DNA of 64,000 nucleotides, taken from contig NZ_CP149571.1 of assembly GCF_037890695.1 (NCBI RefSeq), positions 1,952,001 to 2,016,000 of the forward strand. Direction: 5' to 3'. The stretch comes from Aeromonas jandaei (GTDB lineage Bacteria > Pseudomonadota > Gammaproteobacteria > Enterobacterales > Aeromonadaceae). A model generated the notes under the pieces. That model was given only the letters and a program-made list of their open reading frames with translations. It was not told the DNA's origin and did no database searches. Position numbers and translations under genes: made by a program. Shown in pieces: positions 56,536 to 64,000 of this stretch. The number at the start of each line of letters is the position of its first letter. Position 1 is the stretch's first letter.

Positions 56536-57180
56536 TCAACCCTCCTTGATATCCATCTGCTGCAACGCGATGACCGCCTGAGTGCGGTTCTTGACCCCGA
56601 GTTTGCGGAAAATCGCCGTGATATGAGCCTTGATGGTGGCCTCGGAGACATTGAGCTCCCAGGCAATCTGCTTGTTGAGGCTGCCATCGCGCAGCATGAT
56701 CAGCACCTTGTACTGCTGGGGGGTGAGGCTGGCCAGCTTGCTGGCGAAATCGGGGCCATCTTCCGATTCGGGATGGAGCGAGATCCCCTCCGGCACCCAG
56801 TTATCGCCCCCGATCACCGTATTGAGGGCGGTGACCAGCTCCTTCATCGGCGCCGATTTGGGGATGAAGCCGAGCGCGCCAAGGCGCAGCACCTGCTGGA
56901 TGATGGCAGGGTCTTCCGAGGCGGATACCACCACGACCGGCAGGTCGGGATACTGGCCGCGCAGGTGAGCCAGCCCTTCAAAGCCGTTGGCGCCCGGCAT
57001 CTTGAGGTCGAGCAGCAGCAGGTCGACCTCCGGATGCTCGCCGAGGAGGTGGGTAAGGCTGTCGATGGAGTCCGCTTCCAGCAGATGGGCATCGTTGATG
57101 GCCATGTGCACCGCTTGATAGAGGGCGCCCCGAAACAGGGGGTGGTCATCTGCGATGACGATGGTAAATTGGCTGTCCAT
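56536..57180 (-). CDS. LuxR/NarL-family response regulator
   Basis: This 214-aa protein has a receiver domain with the acidic pocket IADDHPL (about residues 9-15), phosphoacceptor Asp58 (LLLLDLKMPGANG) and Lys near 108 (IPKSAP). A C-terminal LuxR-type helix-turn-helix is also present (SLNKQIAWELNVSEATIKAH). No sensor kinase lies next to it, so it is an orphan in this window. It is divergent from a GST gene, with 168 bases between. Confidence 0.9.
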   Translation of the reverse strand: MDSQFTIVIADDHPLFRGALYQAVHMAINDAHLLEADSIDSLTHLLGEHPEVDLLLLDLKMPGANGFEGLAHLRGQYPDLPVVVVSASEDPAIIQQVLRLGALGFIPKSAPMKELVTALNTVIGGDNWVPEGISLHPESEDGPDFASKLASLTPQQYKVLIMLRDGSLNKQIAWELNVSEATIKAHITAIFRKLGVKNRTQAVIALQQMDIKEG

Positions 57181-57348
57181 ATCTCAGTTAATGGCTCACA
57201 TGGTTGCTAACTGATTGTTTTGAAAAATCAAACTAGCATCGCTCATCGGGAGGGTCAAACCTGCCTGTGCGCAAATGTGAAGCGGGCGCCGGATGTCGTG
57301 CCAAGAGGCCGACGGGGCGTAAAGCGCAAGTCCCTGCAGGAGGCAAAG

Positions 57349-57975
57349 ATGGGAGTTCTGGTATTGACGGTGGGCACGGGCTCCACCTGGGCGATGCGGG
57401 CGGCACTGGTACTGGCCATGAGCGGCCTGACATGGCAGGAGCAGGTGTTCGATCTGGAAGATGCCAAGTCGTTGGTGCGGCTCAAGCGGGTGGCGCCGGC
57501 CGGGCTGGTGCCCTGGCTCGAACACGATGGCGTGCGGGTACACGACTCGCTGGCTATCGCCGAATATGTTCACGAGCTGTGCCCCGATCGCCAGCTCTAT
57601 CCCGCATCTCAGGCCGAGCGGGCTCAGGCTCGCAGCCTCTGCGCCGAGCTGCACGCCGGTTTTCGCCAGATCCGCACTCTGCTCCCCTTCTTCCTCGGTG
57701 CTCCCACCCGCAGCGAGCCGCCGGTTGAGGCGGTGGGCGAACTGGCCCGTTTGCAGGAGATCTGGTCGCAGGCGCGGGGCCCCTTCTACTTTGGCGAGGC
57801 GGGCATTGTCGACGCCTTCTATGCGGTGATGGCCTATCGGCTGGCCAGCTATGGCATCCAGTTGCCCGGTCAGGCTGGAGCCTATCAGCAGGCACTGCTG
57901 GCCTGGCCGTTGTGGCAGGAGACCCTGGTCAAAGCGCGCCTGCAGTGGCCGGCGGCTGTACGCCAGACGCAGTAA
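57349..57975 (+). CDS. Glutathione S-transferase family protein
   Basis: This 208-aa protein has a GST architecture: a thioredoxin-like N-domain with GSTWAMRAALVLAMSGL at residues 9-25, PAGLVPWLEHDGVRVHDSLAIAEY around 47-70 (cis-Pro and the glutathione-binding Asp-Ser), and a helical C-domain. The ATG at 57349 follows AGGAGG; the frame extends upstream to 57220 with no initiation site. It probably conjugates or reduces electrophiles with glutathione. It ends at a strong convergent terminator. Confidence 0.87.
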   Translation: MGVLVLTVGTGSTWAMRAALVLAMSGLTWQEQVFDLEDAKSLVRLKRVAPAGLVPWLEHDGVRVHDSLAIAEYVHELCPDRQLYPASQAERAQARSLCAELHAGFRQIRTLLPFFLGAPTRSEPPVEAVGELARLQEIWSQARGPFYFGEAGIVDAFYAVMAYRLASYGIQLPGQAGAYQQALLAWPLWQETLVKARLQWPAAVRQTQ

Positions 57976-57991
57976 GCCGATAGACGTGCAA

Positions 57992-58022
57992 AAGAGAGGG
58001 GAGCCACTGGCTCCCCTCTCTT
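57992..58022. terminator. Bidirectional terminator between the GST gene and malS
   Basis: A 14-bp stem AAGAGAGGGGAGCC/GGCTCCCCTCTCTT with an ACT loop between converging genes. Confidence 0.92.
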
Positions 58023-58043
58023 GTTTTCTCAGCCTCTTCGCCT

Positions 58044-60155
58044 CTATTTTTCCCGGCCGGCGAACACGATGACCACCTTGTCATCCCCCTTCTCCCGCAC
58101 GAAGGCATAGGGGCTGTCGGCCAGCTTCTTGTGGCTGCCCGCCGCCACCGCCGGGTGGGCGGCACGGAACTGGCCGAGCCGCTGCCAGTGCTTGACCAGC
58201 TCGGCCTTGTCGCCGCCGGCCAGCTCCTGCCAGTTCATGTCCGAGCGCAGTGCCTGATCGAACACGCCACCATCCCTGGCGAGTCCGCGCCCTGACTCAT
58301 CGCCGTAGTAGATCTGGATACCGCCCGGCAGCAGCATAAAGCTGCTGGCGACCCGGCGCTGCAGCGGCACGTCCTGATAGTCGCCGAAGAACAGCTTGGT
58401 GTCGTGGGAGCTGATGTAGCTCAGCACGTTGAACTCGGGGTCCTGATTAATGCGGCTGGCGTAGCTGGCATAGGTGGGCTCGGCACTGGCCAGACACTGG
58501 GCCTGGGGCAGGGCGAACTCGCGCTGGTAGTCGAAGTTGATCAGCGAATCGAAGCCGTTCTGATACCAGAAATCCTTGGCCACCCCGTGATCCCACACCT
58601 CACCCACCATGTAGAAGGGCAGGTCGTCGAGCTTCTTGGTCGGGTTGGCGACCTTCCACTCCTTGAGAGCAGCAGTGCCAGCCTGCTTGAGGCGGGCCCA
58701 GACCTCGGGCTCCAGATGTTTGACGGTATCGGCTCGAAAACCGTCGATGCCAAAGCGGCGCACCCAGTCGGTGTGCCAGGCGATGAGATAGTCGCTCACG
58801 GTGGCGTTGGGCAACACTTTGGCCTTGGTATCTTTTTTCGCCGCCAACAGCGGCGGCAGCCCGACCGGCTTGGTGGATTCGGTCAGAAAGTCCGGCAGCC
58901 CCGCTACCGAGCCGGTGACGTCGTCGGTGCCAGGCTGCGGGTAGCCGGGCAGGCCAGCACGCACCCAGTCACCGCTCCACCACTTGTCCCACTTCGGCGA
59001 CTGGTAGTCGATGAACTGGTTGTAGCCATGCCAGTTGAGGCCACCGCTCGGGCGCCACTGGTTCCAGACGGTCGGCAGCTTGTCTGTGTTCTGAGTGAGA
59101 TCGGTGAGCCCCAAATCCTGCAAGTCGGCGAGGGTGGCGTAACCGGCGTGGTTCATCACCACGTCGAGGATGATGCGCATACCGCGCTTGTGGGCCTCGT
59201 CCACCAGGGTCTTGAGGCTCTCTTCGTCGCCGTAGTTGGGGTCAATTTTGGTGAAATCGAGCGCCCAGTAGCCGTGATAGGCGTAGAAGGGGAAGTTGCC
59301 CTGCTCGCCGCCACCGATGAAACCGTGCACCTGCTCCACCATGGGGGTGATCCAGATGGCGTTGATGCCGAGTTGCTTGATGTAATCGAGCTTGGCGGTC
59401 AGCCCCTTGAAGTCACCACCGTGCCAGGTGGCCACCTCGTCCTGACCATCCTTTTGGCGCCCGAAGCTGTGGTCATTGGCGGGATCGCCGTTGTTGAAGC
59501 GGTCGGTCAGCAGGAAATAGACGCTCGCCTGATCCCAGCTGAATGGCGTTGACTTGGCTGCCTTGACCGGCTCAAGCAGCAGCAGGCCGCCGCTCTCTTT
59601 GCTCGGCGTCAGGGTCAGCTTGCCGCCCTTGACCACGCCCTCCTGGCCGGAGTAAGCGTCCTGCAACCGGGTGCCGTCGGGCCAGACTCCTTTCAGGGAT
59701 ACGGTAACTGGCCCGCCATCCCAGCTGATGCAGGGCTCCTCCGGCGGCTGGCGCTTGAACTCGCTCTTTTTGGTCGCCCGCAGCACCTTGAGGCTGGGGG
59801 TATCCGGGTTGAAGGTGAACTGATAATCCCCCGCCAGCATCACTCGCAGGTTAAAGCTCTGCCCCTTGCTGCATTTGTCCATGGGCTGGGCGGTGCCGAA
59901 GGGGAGAGGCTTGCTTTCGCTCGGGCCGAAGCTGGTACCGCAACTGTTGCCCGCGTCGCTGATGCGGATCTGGTGGCTCCCCTTGGTGAGGGTGTGGGTC
60001 AGCTCGACCGCCCCTTTGTCCAGCGCGATCGGGGTCGCTACCGGTTGGCCATCCACATAGAGGTGAACCTCGGGAGCGGCCATGGCCTGACCGATCAGCA
60101 GAGGGCTGGCCAGCAGGGCGAGCCAGAGAGGGGACAAGTTGGGAGCGCGACGCAT
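58044..60155 (-). CDS. malS: Periplasmic alpha-amylase, MalS-like
   Basis: This 703-aa GH13 enzyme hydrolyses maltodextrins outside the cytoplasm; E. coli MalS has 676 aa. A signal peptide spans about residues 1-27 (LWLALLASPLLIGQAMA). The N-terminal 170 residues form a beta-rich accessory region with several Cys. GH13 motifs are complete: ILDVVMNHAG, GFRADTVKH (nucleophile Asp), MVGEVWDHG (acid/base Glu) and YISSHDTK. The ATG at 60155 follows AAGGA. No other mal gene is near. A TGTGA half-site upstream (about 60239) hints at CRP control, not proven. Confidence 0.92.
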   Translation of the reverse strand: MRRAPNLSPLWLALLASPLLIGQAMAAPEVHLYVDGQPVATPIALDKGAVELTHTLTKGSHQIRISDAGNSCGTSFGPSESKPLPFGTAQPMDKCSKGQSFNLRVMLAGDYQFTFNPDTPSLKVLRATKKSEFKRQPPEEPCISWDGGPVTVSLKGVWPDGTRLQDAYSGQEGVVKGGKLTLTPSKESGGLLLLEPVKAAKSTPFSWDQASVYFLLTDRFNNGDPANDHSFGRQKDGQDEVATWHGGDFKGLTAKLDYIKQLGINAIWITPMVEQVHGFIGGGEQGNFPFYAYHGYWALDFTKIDPNYGDEESLKTLVDEAHKRGMRIILDVVMNHAGYATLADLQDLGLTDLTQNTDKLPTVWNQWRPSGGLNWHGYNQFIDYQSPKWDKWWSGDWVRAGLPGYPQPGTDDVTGSVAGLPDFLTESTKPVGLPPLLAAKKDTKAKVLPNATVSDYLIAWHTDWVRRFGIDGFRADTVKHLEPEVWARLKQAGTAALKEWKVANPTKKLDDLPFYMVGEVWDHGVAKDFWYQNGFDSLINFDYQREFALPQAQCLASAEPTYASYASRINQDPEFNVLSYISSHDTKLFFGDYQDVPLQRRVASSFMLLPGGIQIYYGDESGRGLARDGGVFDQALRSDMNWQELAGGDKAELVKHWQRLGQFRAAHPAVAAGSHKKLADSPYAFVREKGDDKVVIVFAGREK

Positions 60156-60333
60156 AAGCCATTCCTTGAGCAGGGCAGTTCGGACAAGGGCCCATTCTAG
60201 GAGGAGCAAAGAGAGCCTTGGATCGGCAAAATGCCGATTTGTGACATCAGTTCAAATGGTTACGTTTTCAAGCAGAGCAAAGTGTGACGGGGAGTGGCAG
60301 GGGAACGCAGCCGATAAAAAGAGCGGCCATAAA

Positions 60334-60359
60334 AAATGCCGGTCAGTTGACCGGCATTT
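60334..60359 (-). terminator. Terminator of the gtr-like operon
   Basis: AAATGCCGGTCA/TGACCGGCATTT with a two-base loop, followed on the minus strand by a T-run; 25 bases after the last operon gene. Confidence 0.9.
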
Positions 60360-60383
60360 GAGATTTCAGCTATCGCCGTCACA

Positions 60384-61550
60384 TCAGACGGTGAAGAACT
60401 TGAAGTTGACGAAGGCCACCGCAATGAAGGAGGCAACCATACCGCTGATGCAGAGCACTGCCGGGCGCATGGCGGGCCAGCGATGGGTCAGCAGGATCAG
60501 CGCCAGCATGGTCGGGTAGAGACCGAACATGTAACGCGGCATGGCGTTGAGGCCGGTCATCAGCGGAATGGTGCAGCAGATGAACATCAGGGTTGCTTCG
60601 GCCCAGCGCTTCTGGCTGAACAGGTAGAGGTTCAGACCCCAACCGAAGATCACCATGATGGAGAGGTAGGCCTTGCGACCACCCAGCTCGAAACCGCTCA
60701 GCCACCAGTCCAGCGGGCTGTCCATATAACGGCCCCATGCCACCTGAATATGCTTGAAGGCCATCGCATCACCGGTGAGGTGATAGAGGTAAAGCATGTA
60801 GGCAAACAGGCCAAAGGGGATCATCCAGAGGGTGAAAACCACCTTGAAGGCGCGCTCGGTGAAGCGGAAGAACTCGCGCCAGCCGTAAGCCTGCAGTGAC
60901 AGGATCAGCACAGGGAAGACCATCATCACACCCAGGTTGCGGGTGGCGGAGATGAACACCCCGAGCAGTGCCACCATCAGCCACTGCTGCCGGTAGGCAA
61001 ACAGGAACATCCCCAGCATCAGCGCCATAAAGGTCGACTCGGTATAACCGGAGACGAAGTAGGCGGAGAAGGGGGAGAAGGCCAGCAACCAGACGCCGAA
61101 ACGGGCTGTGTCATCACCCAGCTTGAGCTGGCGCAGCACCAGCAGCATCAGCGGCAGGCTGGCAAAGAAGGAGGCGTTGGCGACAATGATGAGGCCGATC
61201 AGACTCTCGACATTGAGCAGGTTGGAGATGGCGCCGGAGACCATCGGATAGAGCGGCATGAAGGCCCAGTTGGCAGCATTGCCCTTGCTCAGCCAGCGCG
61301 GGTAGAGGTCGTAGCCGTTTTTGATGATGCGCTGGAACCAGACGCAGTCGAACTGGCAATAGGCTTGCAGTGGCCCGATACCGGGAGTGCCATAGAGCTG
61401 GACACCGAAATAGCCCATGCCATAAAGGGCCACGCGGCTCAGCACGAAGGCGGCGATGATCATCAGCCAGTCACGGCCGCTGATGCGCAGTGACGGGCGA
61501 TAGGGGAGGCTGTCCCCGGGCAGGGAAGCGGTATTGGTCATGTCATTCAT
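60384..61550 (-). CDS. PIG-V/mannosyltransferase-like membrane glycosyltransferase
   Basis: This 388-aa membrane protein has about ten helices and reads like bacterial relatives of PIG-V mannosyltransferases, GT-C enzymes that use polyprenol-phosphate sugars. Early loop residues CQFDCVWFQRIIKNGYD (about 65-81) with Asp, then FMPLYPMVSG and AFSPFSAYFVSGYTES, fit this group. It is the last gene of a coupled operon: its ATG overlaps the gtrA stop by one base (TGATG). In GtrABC systems this third place is taken by the specific transferase GtrC, so it may add a sugar to LPS or another surface polymer. Acceptor and sugar are unknown. Confidence 0.78.
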   Translation of the reverse strand: MNDMTNTASLPGDSLPYRPSLRISGRDWLMIIAAFVLSRVALYGMGYFGVQLYGTPGIGPLQAYCQFDCVWFQRIIKNGYDLYPRWLSKGNAANWAFMPLYPMVSGAISNLLNVESLIGLIIVANASFFASLPLMLLVLRQLKLGDDTARFGVWLLAFSPFSAYFVSGYTESTFMALMLGMFLFAYRQQWLMVALLGVFISATRNLGVMMVFPVLILSLQAYGWREFFRFTERAFKVVFTLWMIPFGLFAYMLYLYHLTGDAMAFKHIQVAWGRYMDSPLDWWLSGFELGGRKAYLSIMVIFGWGLNLYLFSQKRWAEATLMFICCTIPLMTGLNAMPRYMFGLYPTMLALILLTHRWPAMRPAVLCISGMVASFIAVAFVNFKFFTV

Positions 61551-61921
61551 CAGGCAAAAACCCAGACGCGAGAGAGGATGTAGGTGAGTACGGTGACGGT
61601 CAGGGTGGCAATAACCACCGGGACGAGACCGGAGAGACCCGCAAACAGCAGACCGCTCAGGATCAGGTTACGCACCGCCAGCGAGAAGAGGGCGACCAGC
61701 AGAAACTTGCTGGCGGCTCCCTGCTTCTGGAAGGTGATGTAACGGTGACCGAAGAACGAAAACCAGAAGGCGACGGCAAAAGCCAGTGTCGTCACCAGAT
61801 GTTCGGAGATGGTTGGCCAGGTGTGAAACAGGGCGATGGAGGTGCCCAGATCGACGAGGGTAGCCCCCCCGCCGACAAAACCGAAACGAACCAGCCGCCA
61901 GAATTCCTCGCGGGAGATCAT
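61550..61921 (-). CDS. gtrA: GtrA family flippase-like membrane protein
   Basis: This 123-aa protein with four helices is a GtrA family member: FVGGGATLVDLGTSIALF in the first helix, AFWFSFFGHRYITFQ in the middle, and LSRVWVF at the end. GtrA is thought to flip polyprenyl-phosphate-sugar to the periplasm. It is coupled at both ends by one-base TGATG overlaps, to gtrB before and the PIG-V-like gene after, showing that the three act together. Confidence 0.9.
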   Translation of the reverse strand: MISREEFWRLVRFGFVGGGATLVDLGTSIALFHTWPTISEHLVTTLAFAVAFWFSFFGHRYITFQKQGAASKFLLVALFSLAVRNLILSGLLFAGLSGLVPVVIATLTVTVLTYILSRVWVFA

Positions 61922-62928
61922 CAGGACGCTTGCTCCTGCTGCTCTTGTTGCTCGTCATCCTGCTTGTTGCCCGCCTCCTTGGCGTACTGGCCGTAGACTC
62001 CCTCGATAAGGTAGACAGGGCGCTGTTTCACTTCCACGAACATGCGGCCGATATACTCGCCGATGATACCGAGGGACAGCAGCTGGATACCGCCGAGGAA
62101 CAGCACCACTGACATCAGAGAGGCATAACCCGGCACGTCGATACCGAAGAAGAGCACCTGGGTGATGATTTTCAGGATGTAGAGGAAGGCAACCAGCGAG
62201 ACGCTCACGCCCACGTAGCTCCACACCCGCAGCGGCCAGCTGGAGAAGCTGAGCAGACCGTCGAGGGCGAAGTTCCACAGTTTCCAGTAGTTGAACTTGG
62301 TCTCGCCAGCATGACGGGCGGGGCGCTCGTAGGGAACGCCAACGGCACGGAAACCGGCCCAGGCAAACAGCCCCTTCATGAAGCGGTTGCGCTCGGGCAG
62401 TTGCTTGATAGCCTCAACCACCTTGCGGTCGATCAGACGGAAGTCACCGGCGTTCTCCGGCAGCTTGGTGCTGGTGGAGAGGGCGTTGAAGAAGCGGTAG
62501 AAGCCGCCGGCAGTCAGGCGCTTCATCGGGGTATCGGCGCTGCGATCAACGCGGATGCCATAGACGGTGTCGTAGTCACCGGTCTGCCACAGTTTGACGA
62601 ACTCCAGGATCAGGGCGGGAGGATCCTGCAGATCCACGTCCATCGGCACGATGGCATCGCCTTTGGCCTGATGCAGACCGGCGGTGAGAGCTGCCTCTTT
62701 ACCAAAGTTGCGGGCCAGGTTGACCAGGGTTACGCGGGGATCGCGGGCGATGGCCTGCTCGACTACTTCACGGGTGCGATCACGGCTGCCATCGTTGACG
62801 AATACAATTTCAAGCTGGTCTTTCAGCGGGGCCAGTTCGTTGTCTATCGCGTTGATGAAGGCATCGATGCTCTCTTCCTCGTTGTAAACGGGAACGACCA
62901 GAGAGAGTCGAAAATCTGGATACGACAT
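61921..62928 (-). CDS. gtrB: Polyprenyl-phosphate glycosyltransferase (GtrB-like, GT2)
   Basis: This 335-aa enzyme has a cytoplasmic GT2 domain (LSLVVPVYNEEESIDAFINA at residues 9-28, VFVNDGSRDRTREVV, and the DxD-like PMDVDLQDPP) and two C-terminal membrane helices (about 230-300). This is the architecture of GtrB and dolichol-phosphate mannosyl/glucosyl synthases. It loads a sugar on undecaprenyl phosphate. The C-terminal tail is rich in Gln/Glu (QDDEQQEQQEQ). An AAGGACG site precedes the ATG. It is followed by gtrA with a one-base overlap. Confidence 0.92.
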   Translation of the reverse strand: MSYPDFRLSLVVPVYNEEESIDAFINAIDNELAPLKDQLEIVFVNDGSRDRTREVVEQAIARDPRVTLVNLARNFGKEAALTAGLHQAKGDAIVPMDVDLQDPPALILEFVKLWQTGDYDTVYGIRVDRSADTPMKRLTAGGFYRFFNALSTSTKLPENAGDFRLIDRKVVEAIKQLPERNRFMKGLFAWAGFRAVGVPYERPARHAGETKFNYWKLWNFALDGLLSFSSWPLRVWSYVGVSVSLVAFLYILKIITQVLFFGIDVPGYASLMSVVLFLGGIQLLSLGIIGEYIGRMFVEVKQRPVYLIEGVYGQYAKEAGNKQDDEQQEQQEQAS

Positions 62929-62981
62929 AAGAACGTCCTTATTGGATAGTAGTTTTTATAAAACGGTGTTCAGGGCAAATA

Positions 62982-63527
62982 TCACTGGGCAACGGTCAGG
63001 CGCACTGATTGAACGTTGATGGGGGTTGGTGCCGAGAGCGCCAGAAAATTTGGGCGCTTGGGATCTGCGGTGAGTGAGTCCCCCGGCAGGCTGAGACGGA
63101 TTTCGTTAATCCCGGCCTTGGCCAGTTTGACCGTGGTGGTAAAGTCGTGACCGAGCGCCACCTGCAGCAGAGCGCCCGCTTGCGGGCTGTTGACGCGAGC
63201 GTGGATGGTCAGCTCTTCCGGATTGGCAGCCTGCTTGGGCAGCACGAAGTAGAGGCCGCCCTTGCCGCTCAGCTGGGTGCCTTCTTCGCTCGGCTTTTTA
63301 GCCCAGCCTTCGCTCGACAGGAAACGGCTCGGCTTGGTGAGGTTGAGCTCGTTGCCCGGCAGATAGGTCATGCTGGAGTTGTGTTCCCAAAAACGGGTTT
63401 TCCCCTCCAGATAATAGAGTCGGTAGGCCAGACTCACATTGGGGTGAGCCGCCAGATAGAGGGTGTAAAGATAGAAACCGCTCAGCGCCAGGATGGCGGT
63501 CAGAAAACCAAACTTTTTATACGTCAT
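62982..63527 (-). CDS. Unknown membrane-anchored protein heading the gtr-like operon
   Basis: I do not recognise this 181-aa protein. It has an N-terminal membrane helix (about residues 8-26, LTAILALSGFYLYTLYLAA) and then a soluble, probably periplasmic part rich in beta-type alternation (LTIHARVNSPQAGALLQVAL, INEIRLSLPGD), suggesting a beta-sandwich that might bind carbohydrate. The ATG at 63527 has GAGAG before it; the frame extends upstream through AT-rich sequence unlikely to code. It lies 53 bases before gtrB without a terminator, so it is probably the first operon gene. A role in the same glycosylation is inferred by position. Confidence 0.72.
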   Translation of the reverse strand: MTYKKFGFLTAILALSGFYLYTLYLAAHPNVSLAYRLYYLEGKTRFWEHNSSMTYLPGNELNLTKPSRFLSSEGWAKKPSEEGTQLSGKGGLYFVLPKQAANPEELTIHARVNSPQAGALLQVALGHDFTTTVKLAKAGINEIRLSLPGDSLTADPKRPNFLALSAPTPINVQSVRLTVAQ

Positions 63528-63771
63528 ATCACTCTCTACGCCTGACTGAAATTGGTAGGCAGATCTCGCGCATATGCTAATCCAATTGCAAAAAAAGCAT
63601 AGTGGATCACAAAAAAATATTTGGTCACATATTAACCCCTTTTGCTCGATGCTCCAAACCCTATGCGACCGTTTGTTGATAAAACAAACATTATGGAAGT
63701 GGCTGATTACAAAGGAATGCTTCTCTTTGGCATAAGAAAAGGGTGCTGTTTGCTGCGTCATTTTCTTGCGG
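63528..63771. other. Divergent promoter region of the gtr-like operon
   Basis: AT-rich 244-base stretch with A- and T-runs (63580-63660). It should contain promoters for the minus-strand operon and the rightward partial gene. No specific sites are called. Confidence 0.4.
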
Positions 63772-64000
63772 ATGGCGTCACTGGCGTTACTGATAGTTCC
63801 AATAGCACTGATATGCGCCCTTTTTTTACCTGCTTACCCCTTCAGTCTGTCGAGGTGGCAGTCGATAAACCTGATGCGTTTTGGGTGCCAAGACGTGGTC
63901 ATCACACACCGGCTGACAGCGGGCTCTGTAGCGGCTTTACGCATGTCGGTGCTGCACTGGGGTGCACCTTGCTTTTATATGGCGATTGGCAGCTGGATGC
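63772..64000 (+). CDS. Partial ORF, probable membrane protein N-terminus
   Basis: A plus-strand frame opens at ATG 63772 and stays open to the window edge (76 codons). It starts MASLALLIVPIALICALFLP, a strong membrane or signal segment, then reads YPFSLSRWQSIN and LHWGAPCFYMAIGSW. No clear ribosome binding site is seen. A second frame from 63813 is also open, so the coding frame is uncertain. I prefer the first for its hydrophobic N-terminus. No family recognised. Confidence 0.4.
   Translation, partial: MASLALLIVPIALICALFLPAYPFSLSRWQSINLMRFGCQDVVITHRLTAGSVAALRMSVLHWGAPCFYMAIGSWM

Noticed and set aside
60231..60300. MalT boxes or a CRP site upstream of malS
   Set aside because: Only a TGTGA half-site and GGGGAG-like pieces are present; not enough to call.
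63813..64000. Alternative partial frame beginning MRPFFTCLPL
   Set aside because: The frame from 63772 has a hydrophobic N-terminus more like a true protein; the alternative is kept only as a possibility.

Overview
The window looks like a chromosomal segment of an Aeromonas species (Gammaproteobacteria). It is GC-rich with high third-position GC. It carries an Aeromonas-type class C beta-lactamase of the FOX/CepS kind, preceded by TTCAC repeats that match the BlrA (CreB-like) tag. It also carries an I-type lysozyme inhibitor (pliI), a Dns/EndA nuclease, and two biochemical-test loci: acetoin formation (budAB) and lysine decarboxylase (cadCBA). Carrying both loci fits the A. hydrophila/A. veronii side of the genus better than A. 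caviae; this is inference from known phenotypes.

Layout. 1-2.4 kb: a MoxR/DUF58 pair divergent from ampC. 2.7-7.7 kb: mdtL-yidZ in the same order as E. coli, then an AT-richer insert with a Bor-family lipoprotein and an unrecognised lipoprotein, then a second yidZ paralogue. 8.2-9.7 kb: dtpB. 9.8-17 kb: the conserved minus-strand cluster metK, sprT, endA, rsmE, gshB, yqgE, ruvX, interrupted by an opposite-strand chemoreceptor. 17.4-19.4 kb: transketolase, broken by two single-base insertions. 19.5-20.3 kb: a very AT-rich HNH-endonuclease gene. 20.4-21.7 kb: one protein made of three tandem Rid domains. 22.6-27 kb: a GNAT acetyltransferase, anmK, mepM and tyrS. 27-30.6 kb: budR divergent from budAB. 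30.7-39.2 kb: transporters (MATE, sdaC, frameshifted yjeH), LysR regulators, a solute-binding protein and a secreted metallo-beta-lactamase-fold hydrolase. 39.6-46.4 kb: cadC, cadB, cadA and pdxY. 46.5-57.9 kb: pliI, an M13 peptidase, tilS, a diguanylate cyclase, a Kef-type antiporter, a patatin, a TetR-hydrolase pair, a LuxR-type response regulator and a GST. 58-60.2 kb: a MalS-like amylase. 60.4-63.5 kb: a translationally coupled gtrB-gtrA-PIG-V-like operon behind an unknown membrane-anchored protein. The window ends in a truncated ORF.

Functionally, several loci serve acid and fermentation physiology. BudAB diverts pyruvate to neutral acetoin. CadCBA consumes protons through lysine decarboxylation, and pdxY may supply PLP to CadA. 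Others act at the cell envelope: AmpC, MepM, AnmK, PliI, PepO and the gtr-like operon. No rRNA, tRNA, CRISPR array, insertion sequence or prophage was found. The least ordinary features are the tandem-Rid protein, the HNH gene, the lipoprotein insert between yidZ copies, the structured cadC-cadB intergenic region, and three +1 frameshifts in otherwise intact genes that look like sequence errors until read-checked.
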